NCBI RefSeq assembly: GCF_013623905.1
Contig: NZ_JABKDD010000015.1
Span: 1 to 64,000 of the forward strand
Direction: 5' to 3'
From: Brevibacterium sediminis
Lineage (GTDB): Bacteria > Actinomycetota > Actinomycetes > Actinomycetales > Brevibacteriaceae
Length of the DNA: 64,000 nt
The notes beneath the pieces are model-generated. The model saw only the letters and a list, made by a program, of their open reading frames with translations. It was not told the DNA's origin and did not search any database. A program made the position numbers and the translations under genes. Shown here piece after piece: positions 38,953-48,574 of this stretch (position 1 is the first letter of the stretch; each line of letters starts with the position of its first letter).

Positions 38953-39192
38953 ATGGCAAAGCCAGAGATCCGGAAGCCTATCAAGAAGAAGGCTAATCCG
39001 CTCAAGAAGGGCGAAGCGGCGAACATCCACTACAAGGACACCGCTACGCTCCGTAAGTTCATTTCCGACCGCGGCAAGATCCGTGCACGTCGCGTCACCG
39101 GTGTGACCGTGCAGGAACAGCGCGTCATCGCAAAGGCCGTCAAGAACGCCCGCGAGATGGCACTTCTGCCCTACTCGAGCTCAGCTCGCTGA
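38953..39192 (+). CDS. rpsR: 30S ribosomal protein S18
   Basis: The 79-residue bS18 has the family core [21 protein letters not shown] and [19 protein letters not shown]. No cysteine zinc motif is visible at the N-terminus, so this is the Zn-independent type. The ATG follows CAGGAGA. Part of the rpsF operon. Confidence 0.96.
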   Translation: MAKPEIRKPIKKKANPLKKGEAANIHYKDTATLRKFISDRGKIRARRVTGVTVQEQRVIAKAVKNAREMALLPYSSSAR

Positions 39193-39208
39193 TCGGAGGG
39201 AAAGAATA

Positions 39209-39667
39209 ATGCCTAACCGCAAAGTGATTCTGAACCAGGAAGTCGACGGCCTCGGTGCCGCCGGCGACGTCGTCGAGGTTCGTGCCGGATACGCACGCAA
39301 CCTGCTTCTGCCTCGTGGCTGGGCTTCGGCCTGGTCCGCCGGCGCTGAGAAGCACATCGAGTCTCTGCGCAAGGCCCGTCAGGCCAAGCAGATCGCTGAT
39401 CACGACGAAGCCATCAAGGTCAAGGGCGAACTCGAGTCGACCACGGCTCGCATCGACATGAAGGCCGGCAAGAACGGTCGCCTCTTCGGCGCCGTCACCC
39501 CCGCCCTCGTGGCCGAGGCCCTGCAGACCGCGACCGGACGCGAGTTCGATCGCCGTCAGGTCGCCCTGACCGGTCACGTCAAGACCCCCGGCAGCTACAA
39601 CGCTGTTGTGCGCGTCGGCGACGAGATCACCGCGAAGATCAAGTTCGAGGTCATCGGCAAGGCCTGA
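39209..39667 (+). CDS. rplI: 50S ribosomal protein L9
   Basis: The 152-residue bL9 has the N-terminal signature GLGAAGDVVEVRAGYARNLL (residues ~12-31), a central connecting helix (~45-75) and the C-terminal domain KNGRLFGAVT. Last gene of the operon; a strong terminator follows after about 75 bases. Confidence 0.96.
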   Translation: MPNRKVILNQEVDGLGAAGDVVEVRAGYARNLLLPRGWASAWSAGAEKHIESLRKARQAKQIADHDEAIKVKGELESTTARIDMKAGKNGRLFGAVTPALVAEALQTATGREFDRRQVALTGHVKTPGSYNAVVRVGDEITAKIKFEVIGKA

Positions 39668-39741
39668 TCAAGGCCTTGTCCGGGCGTCCCAGTCCGGATG
39701 ATTCGGACGTGGTGAGGGCCTGAACGGCCCCACCGCACCAC

Positions 39742-39785
39742 CGCCGAGGCGGCACCTGGGTTCAGGTGCCGCCTCGGCGTTATTC
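39742..39785 (+). terminator. Strong rho-independent terminator after rplI
   Basis: A perfect 17-bp stem, CGCCGAGGCGGCACCTG and its complement, closes a 4-base loop (GGTT) and is followed by TTATTC. The arms contain the over-represented CGCCGAGGCGG word. Confidence 0.92.
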
Positions 39786-40121
39786 ATGGGGTTGGCTGGG
39801 CGTTGCGGCGGGGTTGGGCGCCGCAGTGGGTGTCAAATGACGCAGGCGGCGTGCATCCGCACGGAAGCGGGCGAGGTGCCACGTCGCGGCAGTGGTGTGC
39901 GTTGGGCCGGCGGGATGGGCCGGTGCGATGGGCGCCTCTGTGTGGAGACATCCCTACGCGTTCGTGGCTTCACGGCTCGTTGCTCCCAAAACGTCGCGGG
40001 AGTCGCACACCCTCTCGTTGCACTGGTTCGGTGTGGCACTCACGGTGAAGGATGCTGCGGGGTGCGACGGCGGGATGCTGCGATGCGGTCCGGACGCTGC
40101 GGGACGATGGGAAGGTATGGG
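39786..40121. other. Intergenic gap with no recognised feature
   Basis: The 336 bases between the rplI terminator and the end of efeB are G-rich on the plus strand, with short repeats such as GCGGGATGG. No convincing gene, hairpin or regulatory site is seen. The frames that cross it are chance extensions over efeB. Confidence 0.6.
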
Positions 40122-41462
40122 TCAGGTGAAGAGCTTCTGGCCGATCATCGTGTCGCCGGTGCCGATGCCGGGCGGGATGGCGAACAGCGCCGAGGCCTGA
40201 TGCTGCAGGTACTCGGTGAGCAGGTCCTTCTGTGCCATGGTCTTGAGGATCGGATAGAAGTTCGTCCGCGGGTCCCGCACATAGGCGATGAAGAACAGCC
40301 CCGCATCGAGGCGGCCGAGCGAATCATTGCCATCGGTGAAGTTGTATCCTCGACGCAGCATCTTCGCCCCCTTGTGGTGTTCGGGAGCGACAATGGCGAT
40401 GTGCGACCGCGCATCGATCGCCGGTGCGCCCTCCGCGTTCTTCGCAGAGAAGTCGATGGTGGTGAACTCTTCATCCGCGGTGGGTTCTGCCACGGACTGC
40501 GGGGCGCCATAGCGTTTGTCGCGGCCGATGATGTCTTCCTGTTCAGCCAAGGACACTCGGTCCCAGATCTCCAAGTACATGTGGATCTTGCGAGCCATGA
40601 AGTAGGTGCCACCGGCCAGCCAGCCATCGGAAGCCGGATCATCACCAGACTGTACCCACAGGTGCTTGTCGAGTTCGCCGTCGGCGTCCTCGCTCTTGAT
40701 GTTGTTCGTCCCGTCCTTGAACCCGAACAGGTTGCGCGGCGTCTCCTGCTCAGTCGACGTCGAAGAGGTGCGGCCGTAGCCGATCTGCCCCCACTTGAGC
40801 TTCGCAGTGCCGAAAGCGATGCGAGTGAGGTTGCGGATCGCATGGACGGCGACCTGCGGATCGTTCGCGCAGGCCTGGACGAGCAGATCCCCATTGCTTT
40901 CAGAGGCATGGATGGCTTCATTCGCGAACTTCGGCACACCGTCCTTGAGCACCTGCGGCATCTTGCCCTTCAGGCCGAAACGATCCTTGCCCGACTCATC
41001 GACGAACAAGGTGGCACCGAAGCCGAAGGTGATCGTCAGCCCGCTGGCCGGATAGCCCCACACCTCACCGGAATCCTTCGGCGGCAGTTCGGTATTCGCG
41101 TCCGGAGCGCCACCAACCAGGTCACCGGCACTCATCTGTTCCGCCGCCACCGTCCAATCCTCGAGGAGGCTGATGAGCGCTTGACGGTCCGAGGTCGTGA
41201 CATCGAAGGCCACCGTGTACATATTGTCCTGAGCGGGAGTGAGGATGCCCTGCTGCTTCTCAGCCCGGAAGGGATAGCTTAGATGGACGGCGGACTGCTT
41301 CTTCTCCTGCGTTCCGCGCACGGCATAACCGACCGCACCGCCCCCGACACCAGCGATGCCGAGAGCACCTGCGGCCCCACCGAGGGCAAAGAGCCGACGC
41401 CTCGGAATCCCGCGCACCTTGCCTTCGGTGGAACCCGCCTCGATGGGTTCGTCATTGCTCAT
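40122..41462 (-). CDS. efeB: Dyp-type heme peroxidase EfeB, Tat-exported
   Basis: The 446-residue protein begins with a twin-arginine signal (RRRLFALGG, Arg at 21-23, then a hydrophobic stretch to ~48). The Dyp signature GFKDG with catalytic Asp250 is present, as are the proximal heme ligand His354 (ARSHIA) and the distal Arg371 region RRGYNF. EfeB oxidises ferrous iron, or heme substrates, to support EfeUO iron uptake. It is the last gene of the efeU-efeO-efeB operon, 19 bases after efeO. Confidence 0.93.
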   Translation of the reverse strand: MSNDEPIEAGSTEGKVRGIPRRRLFALGGAAGALGIAGVGGGAVGYAVRGTQEKKQSAVHLSYPFRAEKQQGILTPAQDNMYTVAFDVTTSDRQALISLLEDWTVAAEQMSAGDLVGGAPDANTELPPKDSGEVWGYPASGLTITFGFGATLFVDESGKDRFGLKGKMPQVLKDGVPKFANEAIHASESNGDLLVQACANDPQVAVHAIRNLTRIAFGTAKLKWGQIGYGRTSSTSTEQETPRNLFGFKDGTNNIKSEDADGELDKHLWVQSGDDPASDGWLAGGTYFMARKIHMYLEIWDRVSLAEQEDIIGRDKRYGAPQSVAEPTADEEFTTIDFSAKNAEGAPAIDARSHIAIVAPEHHKGAKMLRRGYNFTDGNDSLGRLDAGLFFIAYVRDPRTNFYPILKTMAQKDLLTEYLQHQASALFAIPPGIGTGDTMIGQKLFT

Positions 41463-41481
41463 GCTCGTACTCCGACAGACT

Positions 41482-42795
41482 TCAGCGCAGGATCGTGCCG
41501 CTGACCTGCGACAGGGGTTCGCTCAGGGCATTGACTGCGTCTGAGAGTTCCTGCTGGGCTTTGGTGTAGTCGGTGTCCTTCGGAGCTTCGCCGGCGTCCT
41601 TTTGCACTGCCGCGACCTTCGAATAGTCCTTGTAGAGGATATTGCCCTCATCGTCCTTGCCGGTCTGGTACTTCTTGAGCACCGTCTTCACACCGTCGAG
41701 GTTCGTTGTGATCTTCTTCGCGAGCTCGGGATCCTGGGCTTCGACGAGCTTTTCGACATTGCCGTAGGCCACCTCGGCGCCTTCGATATTCGCGTGGAAG
41801 TCAAAGAGGTCGGTGTGTGAGAAGGTCTCCTCTTCGCCGCCGATCTTCGACAGTGCGACCTCTTCGAGCAGCGCGGATGCACCCGTGGCGACATCGGAGA
41901 GTTTGAGTTCGAACGTACCGCTGGCGCCGTCGACCTTGCCGTAGACGAGGTCGTAGAGGGTCTTCGTGTCCTCGTTGAGTTTGTCTGCGACCTTTTTCCG
42001 TTCGGCCCCGGACTCGAACTTATAGCCTTCGGACTTGTCCGTGAACAGATCGGCTTCGATCCGGTGCCAACCGGTCCAGTCGGCCAACACCTCGGGGTCG
42101 TTGGGCTTCTTCCCGGCATCAGCCGAGAGGTCCTGGACTCGGGCGTCGAGCGCACCGTCGAGGTCTCCGGCCTTTTTGATGCCGAAGGACTCGGCGGTCG
42201 GTTCGATGCGTTCATAGTGCTGACGCGCCAACGGATAGAGGGCCTTCGCCTTCTCGGTATCACCCGAGGTGTAAGCATCGCTGAAGTCCTTCGTGGCATC
42301 GACGAGCTGACCGACCTGGTCCTTGACGTAGCCGGTGTAGTTCGTGATCGCCTTGTCCTCGGCGGCTTGGGTGTCGCTGTCGACGGAGACGTCTTCGCCC
42401 TTCGTTACGGCGAACTTCGCCAGTCCCACGAAATCGCCGACCATATTCGGCTTGCATGCCGTGTAGTACGTGCCTTCTTCGAGTGCTGTGGTCACCGTAG
42501 TCGTCGTGCCCGGGCCGATGTTCTCCTTCTCGGATTCGATCTGGAGTTTGTTCTCGGCGAGGATCTCGAACTCGTTCGGCTTCGTGCCGTTGTTCGTCAC
42601 GGAGAAGCTCACCTTGCCCGAAGGCAGTGTGGCGGGGCTGACCTCACAGGTGTCATCGGTGATGGTCACCGTGACAGTGTCGCCGGAGGCAGAGGCATCG
42701 TCCTTCTTGTTCTGCGGATTGTCGGTGCAGGCTGCTAGCGACAGGGCGAGCAGAGTGACCGTGGGCAGAGCGATGAGAGCGGAATGGCGATTCAT
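41482..42795 (-). CDS. efeO: Iron uptake lipoprotein EfeO (cupredoxin and M75)
   Basis: The protein is 437 residues from the ATG at 42795, preceded by AAGGA. The signal peptide ends in lipobox LAAC (Cys23). A cupredoxin-like domain (~38-130) carries Cys50, Cys114 and Met118 as candidate metal ligands. The M75/imelysin domain (~145-435) has the HxxE motif at 244-247 (GWHRIE). EfeO binds iron outside the membrane and hands it to EfeU. A frame that continues upstream to 43170 reads through efeU in another frame and is not part of the protein. Confidence 0.93.
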   Translation of the reverse strand: MNRHSALIALPTVTLLALSLAACTDNPQNKKDDASASGDTVTVTITDDTCEVSPATLPSGKVSFSVTNNGTKPNEFEILAENKLQIESEKENIGPGTTTTVTTALEEGTYYTACKPNMVGDFVGLAKFAVTKGEDVSVDSDTQAAEDKAITNYTGYVKDQVGQLVDATKDFSDAYTSGDTEKAKALYPLARQHYERIEPTAESFGIKKAGDLDGALDARVQDLSADAGKKPNDPEVLADWTGWHRIEADLFTDKSEGYKFESGAERKKVADKLNEDTKTLYDLVYGKVDGASGTFELKLSDVATGASALLEEVALSKIGGEEETFSHTDLFDFHANIEGAEVAYGNVEKLVEAQDPELAKKITTNLDGVKTVLKKYQTGKDDEGNILYKDYSKVAAVQKDAGEAPKDTDYTKAQQELSDAVNALSEPLSQVSGTILR

Positions 42796-42874
42796 GGATG
42801 TCCTTGCAGATGAGACTGGTGAATGAGGATGGTGCTCTGGTGCGGCCGGGCCGCACCAGGGGCGGTGTGGCAGA

Positions 42875-43822
42875 TCAGGGATGGGGCGTGGTCGCCGATG
42901 ATCTCGCCTCGACCGCCGCCGAGGTGGGGCCCGCCTCGGCGAGGGTGTGCCCTTCCGTCGGGGCGGGGGTCGTCCCGCCCTTCTTGCGTGGCGACTTCCC
43001 GTGGACCTGGCGGAAGAAGATGATGGCCACGGGAACGATGTAGATGATCCAGCCGATGGTCTGGAGCACCGTGGGTTGGACGTTGACCTGGAAGATCGCC
43101 TGTCCGAGGACGTAGAGCCAGTAGATCGGCGACGTGGGTTCCGGCAGCAGGTGGCTGAAGTCCCACGCATGGTTCATGATGCCGGGCAGGACTCCGGCTT
43201 CCTGCAGATCGCTGATGCCGTAGGCGAAGATTCCGGCGGCGACGAGGATGAGGAAGTAACCGGTGACGGAGAAGAACAGCTTCATGTTGATCTTGCGCGA
43301 ACCGCGGTAGATGAGCCAGCCGAGGATGAGCGAGAGCAGCAGCCCGGTGACGACGCCGGCGGTGGTGGCGATGACGTTGTTCTCCACCGAGGAGCGGACC
43401 GTGGCCCAGATGAACAGCGCGGATTCCGCGCCTTCCCTGCCGACGGCGAGCACGGCGAGCCAGACCAGACCCCAGCCGGACGAGCGCTTGTCCAACGAGG
43501 CGGCCATCGACGATTCGAGTTCACCTTTGAGTGCGCGTGCGTGCTTGCCCATCCAGAAGATCATTCCGGTCACCAGGGCAACGGTGATGATGGAGAGCAC
43601 GCCGCCGATGATCTCCTGCGCCTGATAGGTCAGGGTCTTCGGCCCCCAGGTCAGCAGGGCGCCGATGCCGAAGGGGATGAGTGCGGCGAGACCGACGCCG
43701 AGCCAGAGTTTGGGCAAGACGTCTCGTCGACCGGTCTTGACCAGGTAGCCCACGAGGATGCCGATGACCAAGGTGGCCTCGAGACCTTCGCGCAAGGCGA
43801 TGAGGAGGTTCGCGACGAACAT
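42875..43822 (-). CDS. efeU: Ferrous iron permease EfeU (Ftr1 family)
   Basis: The 315-residue integral membrane protein has seven or so helices and the two iron-binding REGxE motifs of the Ftr1/oxidase-dependent iron transporter family: REGLE at 11-15 and REGAE at 129-133. It imports iron oxidised by EfeB and delivered by EfeO. The C-terminal ~40 residues are a hydrophilic Ala/Thr/Pro tail. First gene of the operon, with an iron box about 60 bases upstream. Confidence 0.94.
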   Translation of the reverse strand: MFVANLLIALREGLEATLVIGILVGYLVKTGRRDVLPKLWLGVGLAALIPFGIGALLTWGPKTLTYQAQEIIGGVLSIITVALVTGMIFWMGKHARALKGELESSMAASLDKRSSGWGLVWLAVLAVGREGAESALFIWATVRSSVENNVIATTAGVVTGLLLSLILGWLIYRGSRKINMKLFFSVTGYFLILVAAGIFAYGISDLQEAGVLPGIMNHAWDFSHLLPEPTSPIYWLYVLGQAIFQVNVQPTVLQTIGWIIYIVPVAIIFFRQVHGKSPRKKGGTTPAPTEGHTLAEAGPTSAAVEARSSATTPHP

Positions 43823-43882
43823 CTGACTCGCTCTCGTCAGTTCGTCGAGGCGGGTGTTCGGGCCGTCTCGAAAGGGGATGAA

Positions 43883-43901
43883 CGAATTTAGCCTAACCTA
43901 A
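43883..43901 (-). promoter_or_regulatory. DtxR/IdeR-type iron box of efeUOB
   Basis: The last 14 bases are an exact match to the TTAGCCTAACCTAA part of the 19-base IdeR/DtxR consensus; overall 15 of 19 match. Located 61 bases before the efeU start on the minus strand, it implies iron-dependent repression of the operon. The rest of the 43823-44016 gap shows nothing else. Confidence 0.75.
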
Positions 43902-44016
43902 GGTCGGCTGATTCAGTGTACATCCAGTTTCGTGGTGCTGCGGACGCGAGAAATCACGCGAATTTCAGCGGCGGCAGGGGTGATTGTCGGATTCGACAGG
44001 TGGATCGGAATCAGGA

Positions 44017-44637
44017 TCAGAGGTCGAGAGGATCCTCGGCGGGGTAGGTGAGGTTCCCATCGTCGCCAAGTCGTGCACCCTCGCTGAGCTTCGCCGCATC
44101 GACATGTCCCGCGCCGAGGATGTGTGAGACCGCGAGGCCGCGGGCAAGCAGCTGGTCGGCGATGATCCTGCGGTGGCAGCGCCACCACACCGCCTCTGAG
44201 CACATGAGGACGCAGCGTTGGGTCGTCGACCATTCGATGAGGATGTCGAGGTCGGTGTGGAACTCTTCGGAGAGGCAGTGGTCGGCGTAGTTGTGGAAGC
44301 TGCGGTTCTGCCACCAGGCATTCGTCTCAAACGGCACGGTACGGCTGACGGGGCGGCGTCCGGTCAGTCCCTCGAGACGGCGCAGTTCGATCCCCGCCTC
44401 GGCGAGGTCGGTCTCAAGGGTATCGGCGTTGAACCAGGGGTACTTGTTCGAACCGGGCAGTTTCCGGACGTCGAAGACCGCCTCGGTGCCGGTATCGGTG
44501 AGCAGTTCGATGAGTTCGTTCAACTCTCGGTTCGAATGCCCGACCGTGAGGACGGCCGGCAGGTCGGACTTGGCGGTACCGGCAGGACCGGTGGCCGCCT
44601 CGGTGGAAGCGACGCGACCGGTCCAGCTGGCGTTCAT
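44017..44637 (-). CDS. DUF488 family protein
   Basis: The 206-residue protein matches DUF488: TVGHSNRELNELIELL (31-46), FDVRKLPGSNKYPWFN (55-70) and the cysteine motif CSEAVWWRCHRR (146-157). Function is not established; a thiol-based or nucleic-acid role has been suggested for the family. The ATG at 44635-44637 is chosen because longer frames overlap the argE-like gene in another frame. It lies 10 bases after that gene and is probably co-transcribed with it. Confidence 0.8.
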   Translation of the reverse strand: MNASWTGRVASTEAATGPAGTAKSDLPAVLTVGHSNRELNELIELLTDTGTEAVFDVRKLPGSNKYPWFNADTLETDLAEAGIELRRLEGLTGRRPVSRTVPFETNAWWQNRSFHNYADHCLSEEFHTDLDILIEWSTTQRCVLMCSEAVWWRCHRRIIADQLLARGLAVSHILGAGHVDAAKLSEGARLGDDGNLTYPAEDPLDL

Positions 44638-44647
44638 ATCCGGTCGA

Positions 44648-45823
44648 TCAACCCTCGGAGAGGTCGGCGATGAGGGCGTCGATGAAGGATTCGCAGGCGG
44701 CGATCTGGTCGAGTTCGATGAACTCGTCGGGTGCGTGAGCCTGGGCGATGTCTCCGGGACCGCAGACGACGGTCGGGATGCCGGCTTCGGAGAACAGCCC
44801 CGCCTCGGTGCCGTACGTGACCTTGTCATCGGTGGCGATGGCGCCCCAGTTCGCGGCGAGCGAGACGATGTCCGCATCGGCCGGAGTCTCGCAGCCGGGA
44901 GCTTCGGCTTCGATCGTGAAGTCGACACCGGCGGTCTCGTTCTCGGCCGCCATGGCTCGACCGAGGCGTTCGGCTTCGGCGCGGAAGCGTTCGATGAGGG
45001 CCTCGCGGTCCACGGAACCGAGCGATCGGAACTCGAACTGGACGGTCGCCTCGGCGGGGATGGTGTTGACGGCGATGCCGCCGGTGAACGTGTTCGCCGT
45101 GACCGAGGTGAAGGGCACGACATAGGCCTCGTCGAAGGGCCCTTCGGTGCGGAATTCGGCTGCGACGGCGTGGACGAAGGCGACGAATTCGGAGGCATAG
45201 GCGATGGCATTGACGCCTTCGGGGGTGAGCGAGGAGTGGGCGGCGACGCCATGGAAGTCGACGCGGAAGACGTTCATCGATTTGTGGCCGCGGATGGCGC
45301 GCATGCTCGAGGGTTCGCCGACGATGCAGCCGCGGGGCGCCAGGCCCTCCTCTGTGATGGCTTCGACGAGGGAGATGGCGCCCACGCAGCCGATCTCTTC
45401 GTCATAGGAGAATGCGAGGTGGATGGGTTCGCTGAGTTTCGCGGACTTGAGCGCTTCGAGGCGCGAGAGGATGACGCCGATGAAGGACTTCATGTCGGCA
45501 CTGCCGCGGGCAAAGTACTTTCCGTCGCGGATCTCGGGAGTGAATGGGTCGGAGGACCAGTCCTGGCCGTCGACGGGGACGACGTCGGTATGTCCGGACA
45601 GGACGATGCCTCCGCTGGTCGTGCCGTCGGCTGCGGGGATGGTTGCGAGCAGGTTCGCCTTCGTGCCCTCCGGGTTCGGGATCCGGCGTGATTCGATGCC
45701 GGCGGCCTGGAGGCGGGCTTCGACGTGGTCGATGAGCGGGAGGTTCGTGTCCCGGCTCGTCGTGTCGAAGGTGATGAGATTCGTGATCTCGGTGATGGTG
45801 GCCTCGGCGGGTGTCGATGGCAC
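44648..45823 (-). CDS. argE: Acetylornithine deacetylase-like M20 peptidase
   Basis: The 391-residue M20A enzyme shows the metal-binding and catalytic motifs SGHTDVVPVDGQDWSSDPF, GSADMK, YDEEIGCVGA and GPGDIAQAHAPDEF. These and the length fit ArgE (acetylornithine deacetylase) better than DapE or a carboxypeptidase. Substrate preference is inferred. Start GTG preceded by CAGGAG. No arginine-biosynthesis neighbours, so the role may be salvage rather than biosynthesis. Confidence 0.8.
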   Translation of the reverse strand: MPSTPAEATITEITNLITFDTTSRDTNLPLIDHVEARLQAAGIESRRIPNPEGTKANLLATIPAADGTTSGGIVLSGHTDVVPVDGQDWSSDPFTPEIRDGKYFARGSADMKSFIGVILSRLEALKSAKLSEPIHLAFSYDEEIGCVGAISLVEAITEEGLAPRGCIVGEPSSMRAIRGHKSMNVFRVDFHGVAAHSSLTPEGVNAIAYASEFVAFVHAVAAEFRTEGPFDEAYVVPFTSVTANTFTGGIAVNTIPAEATVQFEFRSLGSVDREALIERFRAEAERLGRAMAAENETAGVDFTIEAEAPGCETPADADIVSLAANWGAIATDDKVTYGTEAGLFSEAGIPTVVCGPGDIAQAHAPDEFIELDQIAACESFIDALIADLSEG

Positions 45824-46024
45824 GACTGCTCCTGACTCTCGGATGCGGGTGGTCTCGGTTCGGTCAGATCGCTGCGTCTGCGGGAGGGCCGCGGCCCCGG
45901 GCAGGACAGCGGTGACCAGACGACTTCACTCTACGGGGCGGACGCGTGCCGTGTGGGACCGGCCCAGTGGGTGGGCACTGTTCAGCCTTGAGCGCGCAGC
46001 TTTTGAACCATGAGGGTCCCATAT

Positions 46025-46903
46025 TCAGGCCCCAGCGAGGACGAGAAGTGCCTCGTTCCGCGCATCGAGACCGTCGTCGGGGATTTCGGCGGACATCTCT
46101 TCGCGCATGACCGCTCTCTTCACTGGATCCATCGTCAGCTGAGCCGAATAGGTGAAGACCATCGACAGCCAATCGTGCTTCGAATAGTGAAGGTCCTCGA
46201 CGAAAGTGGTCTCATTCGGGGTGAAACCGGCGTCCTGCAGTTTTGTGAGCGCCGGATGTTCGACGGGTTCGACCTCCCGCGTGGACTCAGCTGTACCGCT
46301 GCCCGCCCTCGCCTCTTGGCTCGCTTCGGTGCCCCGGCTTGCTCTCGAACCGAGACTCGCGGTCCTGCCGTCGGCATGAAAGCGAGCGATGACCGCATCG
46401 AGCCGGGTCTTCAGCTCACTGATGGATTCGATATCGTTCCAGGCCAGAGCCAGGATTCCACCGGGGCGGAGCACCGTGCGAACTTTCGGCAGAGCAGCCA
46501 GAGGATCGAGCCAGTGGAAGGACTGACCGAAGCTGACGAGATCGAAGGTCCGGCCCTGCGGGTCCCAGTTCTCGAACGCCGAGACTTCCACATCGAGGCC
46601 TTTGGCTTGAGCGATTGCGGCCATCGCGGGATCTGGTTCGACGGCTAGTATCTCAGCGCCTGCTGACCGGAGCTGGGACGCGAGAATGCCGGTACCGGAA
46701 CCGACGTCGAGGATGCGCGGAGCACCCGAGGTTCGATCGCCGGTGGACGGCAGTGAGGCATCCGTTCGAGAGCCGGTGCCAACTGCGGCTGCTTGCATAA
46801 TCGCTGTGACGAGGGCGGATGGGTACTTCGGTCGGAAGACGTCGTAGTCCTGGGCCACCTCGCCGAAGGATTCTGCACGTTCACGATTCTCGAAGTACTC
46901 CAT
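46025..46903 (-). CDS. Class I SAM-dependent methyltransferase
   Basis: The 292-residue protein has the Rossmann-type SAM site ILDVGSGTG (64-72), the acidic residue in AVEPD, and FDLVSFGQSFHWLD, typical of the Methyltransf_11/25 group (YcgJ or SmtA-like). The region ~185-215 is Ser/Glu/Arg-rich and looks inserted. The substrate is not predictable. It stands between argE-like and DUF445 genes and has its own 286-base upstream region. Confidence 0.8.
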   Translation of the reverse strand: MEYFENRERAESFGEVAQDYDVFRPKYPSALVTAIMQAAAVGTGSRTDASLPSTGDRTSGAPRILDVGSGTGILASQLRSAGAEILAVEPDPAMAAIAQAKGLDVEVSAFENWDPQGRTFDLVSFGQSFHWLDPLAALPKVRTVLRPGGILALAWNDIESISELKTRLDAVIARFHADGRTASLGSRASRGTEASQEARAGSGTAESTREVEPVEHPALTKLQDAGFTPNETTFVEDLHYSKHDWLSMVFTYSAQLTMDPVKRAVMREEMSAEIPDDGLDARNEALLVLAGA

Positions 46904-47189
46904 CCACGTAGCCTAACGTTCCACGGTCGGGCAGGGCCGCCTCGGCGACTGTCACGAAGGCGCATCTCTCATGAGTCGTGGCGTCTCCACCCGGTGCACC
47001 GGGGAGATATGGGATCGGCGAGGTGGATAGCAGGGAGCGCGGGGAAGTAGGAGCAACGGTGAGGGATGCTCGCGGGAAATGGGGCGGCCCGAGCGGCGGG
47101 GCTCTCCGCGGAATTCCCAGGTGCGAACCCGCCTGCGGATGCGTGTGGAGGGGCAGGGTTTCGCTAAAGTCGTGGAGCAGGGGGTAACG

Positions 47190-48506
47190 ATGTCGATCGA
47201 GAAGACACCATCCGTACCGCGCTTCGGCGCCGGCAGCGGAAACGGCGGGCCGGCCGAGCTCACGCCGGAGGATCAAGAGCGCGCTCGCGGGCTGAAGAAG
47301 ATGCGCACGCTCGCGCTCTCGCTGCTCATCCTCGCCACGCTCATCTTCCTCTCCACCCACCTCTTCACCGACAACACCGGCGTCTGGGGGTTCGTCTCCC
47401 GCGCCTCGGAGGCCGCGATGATCGGCGCCATCGCCGACTGGTTCGCTGTCACCGCGCTGTTCCGCCACCCTCTCGGGCTGCCGATTCCGCACACCGCGAT
47501 CATCCCGCGCAAGAAGGACACCCTCGGTGCGAGTCTGTCGGCCTTCGTCGCCGCGAACTTCCTCCACGCCGAGGCGGTGTCGACGAAGATCCGATCCGCC
47601 GAGATTTCCCATCGTGCCGGGAAATGGCTGGCCAAGCCCGCCAACCGAGACATCGTCGTCGACCGTGCTGCAGGAGGACTCGAATATGTGCTCGCGCGTA
47701 TCGATGACGACTCCATCAAGGCGCTGACCAGGAACGTCATCATTCCACGGCTCGTGGCCACCCGAAAGACACCGGTGCTCGCTCAGCTGCTGCGTCAGAT
47801 CGTGCTCGACGGTGCTCACCACAGACTCGTCGACCTCATCGTCGCGGAGGCCTACAGCTGGCTGGGTGACAATCCGCAGGTCATCGATGAGATCGTCCAC
47901 AACCGGGCACCGTCCTGGGTCCCCGATTTCGTCAACGAACAGCTGGCCAACCGCCTGCAGCGCGAAGTGCTCGGCTGGGTCGCAGACGTCCGCGACAATG
48001 AATACCACAGGGCCCGACAGGCGCTGGATGCGTGGCTCGTCGACCTCTCCGACGACCTCGAATCAGACTCATCCCTGTCCCAGCGGGCCGAAGAGATCTT
48101 CAACGACCTGCTCAGTCAGGACGGCGTCGTCGACTCCGTCCTCGAGATCTGGGGTTCGCTCAAACAGCTGCTGCGCGAGGCCATCATCGACGAAGGCGGC
48201 GAAGTCCGCGCCCGCATCTGGCAGCTCATCGGCGAATTCGCCGACCGGCTGCAGGCGGACTCGGAATTCTCCCGCCGCATCGACGACCGGATCGCCACCA
48301 CCGCCGGTGATCTGGCCGAAAGCTTCGGCCCCGAGATCGCCAGCGTCATCTCCGACACCATCGAGCGCTGGGATGCGAAGGAAGCCGCCGAGCGCATCGA
48401 GCTCTACGTCGGCCGCGACCTCCAGTACATCCGCATCAACGGCACTGTCATCGGTGCGCTGGTCGGTCTCGTGATCCACACCGTCATCGTGCTCCTGCCG
48501 GGATGA
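47190..48506 (+). CDS. DUF445 family membrane protein
   Basis: The 438-residue protein has an N-terminal membrane helix (~42-60), the DUF445 signature AMIGAIADWFAVTALFRHP (~75-93) followed by HTAIIPRKKD, a long helical cytoplasmic or periplasmic region and a C-terminal membrane anchor (LVGLVIHTVIVLLPG). The function is unknown. The ATG at 47190 is preferred over upstream in-frame starts because those translate a region without family similarity. Confidence 0.85.
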   Translation: MSIEKTPSVPRFGAGSGNGGPAELTPEDQERARGLKKMRTLALSLLILATLIFLSTHLFTDNTGVWGFVSRASEAAMIGAIADWFAVTALFRHPLGLPIPHTAIIPRKKDTLGASLSAFVAANFLHAEAVSTKIRSAEISHRAGKWLAKPANRDIVVDRAAGGLEYVLARIDDDSIKALTRNVIIPRLVATRKTPVLAQLLRQIVLDGAHHRLVDLIVAEAYSWLGDNPQVIDEIVHNRAPSWVPDFVNEQLANRLQREVLGWVADVRDNEYHRARQALDAWLVDLSDDLESDSSLSQRAEEIFNDLLSQDGVVDSVLEIWGSLKQLLREAIIDEGGEVRARIWQLIGEFADRLQADSEFSRRIDDRIATTAGDLAESFGPEIASVISDTIERWDAKEAAERIELYVGRDLQYIRINGTVIGALVGLVIHTVIVLLPG

Positions 48507-48574
48507 GCCTCACGCTGAGCCGATGAGGTCGGCCGCGTTCTCGTTCCCGCCGAGTGAGAGTCGAGACTGCGAGA

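Noticed and set aside
42796-43170. N-terminal extension of efeO
   Set aside because: The extra 125 codons read efeU in another frame; the lipoprotein signal peptide starts at 42795.
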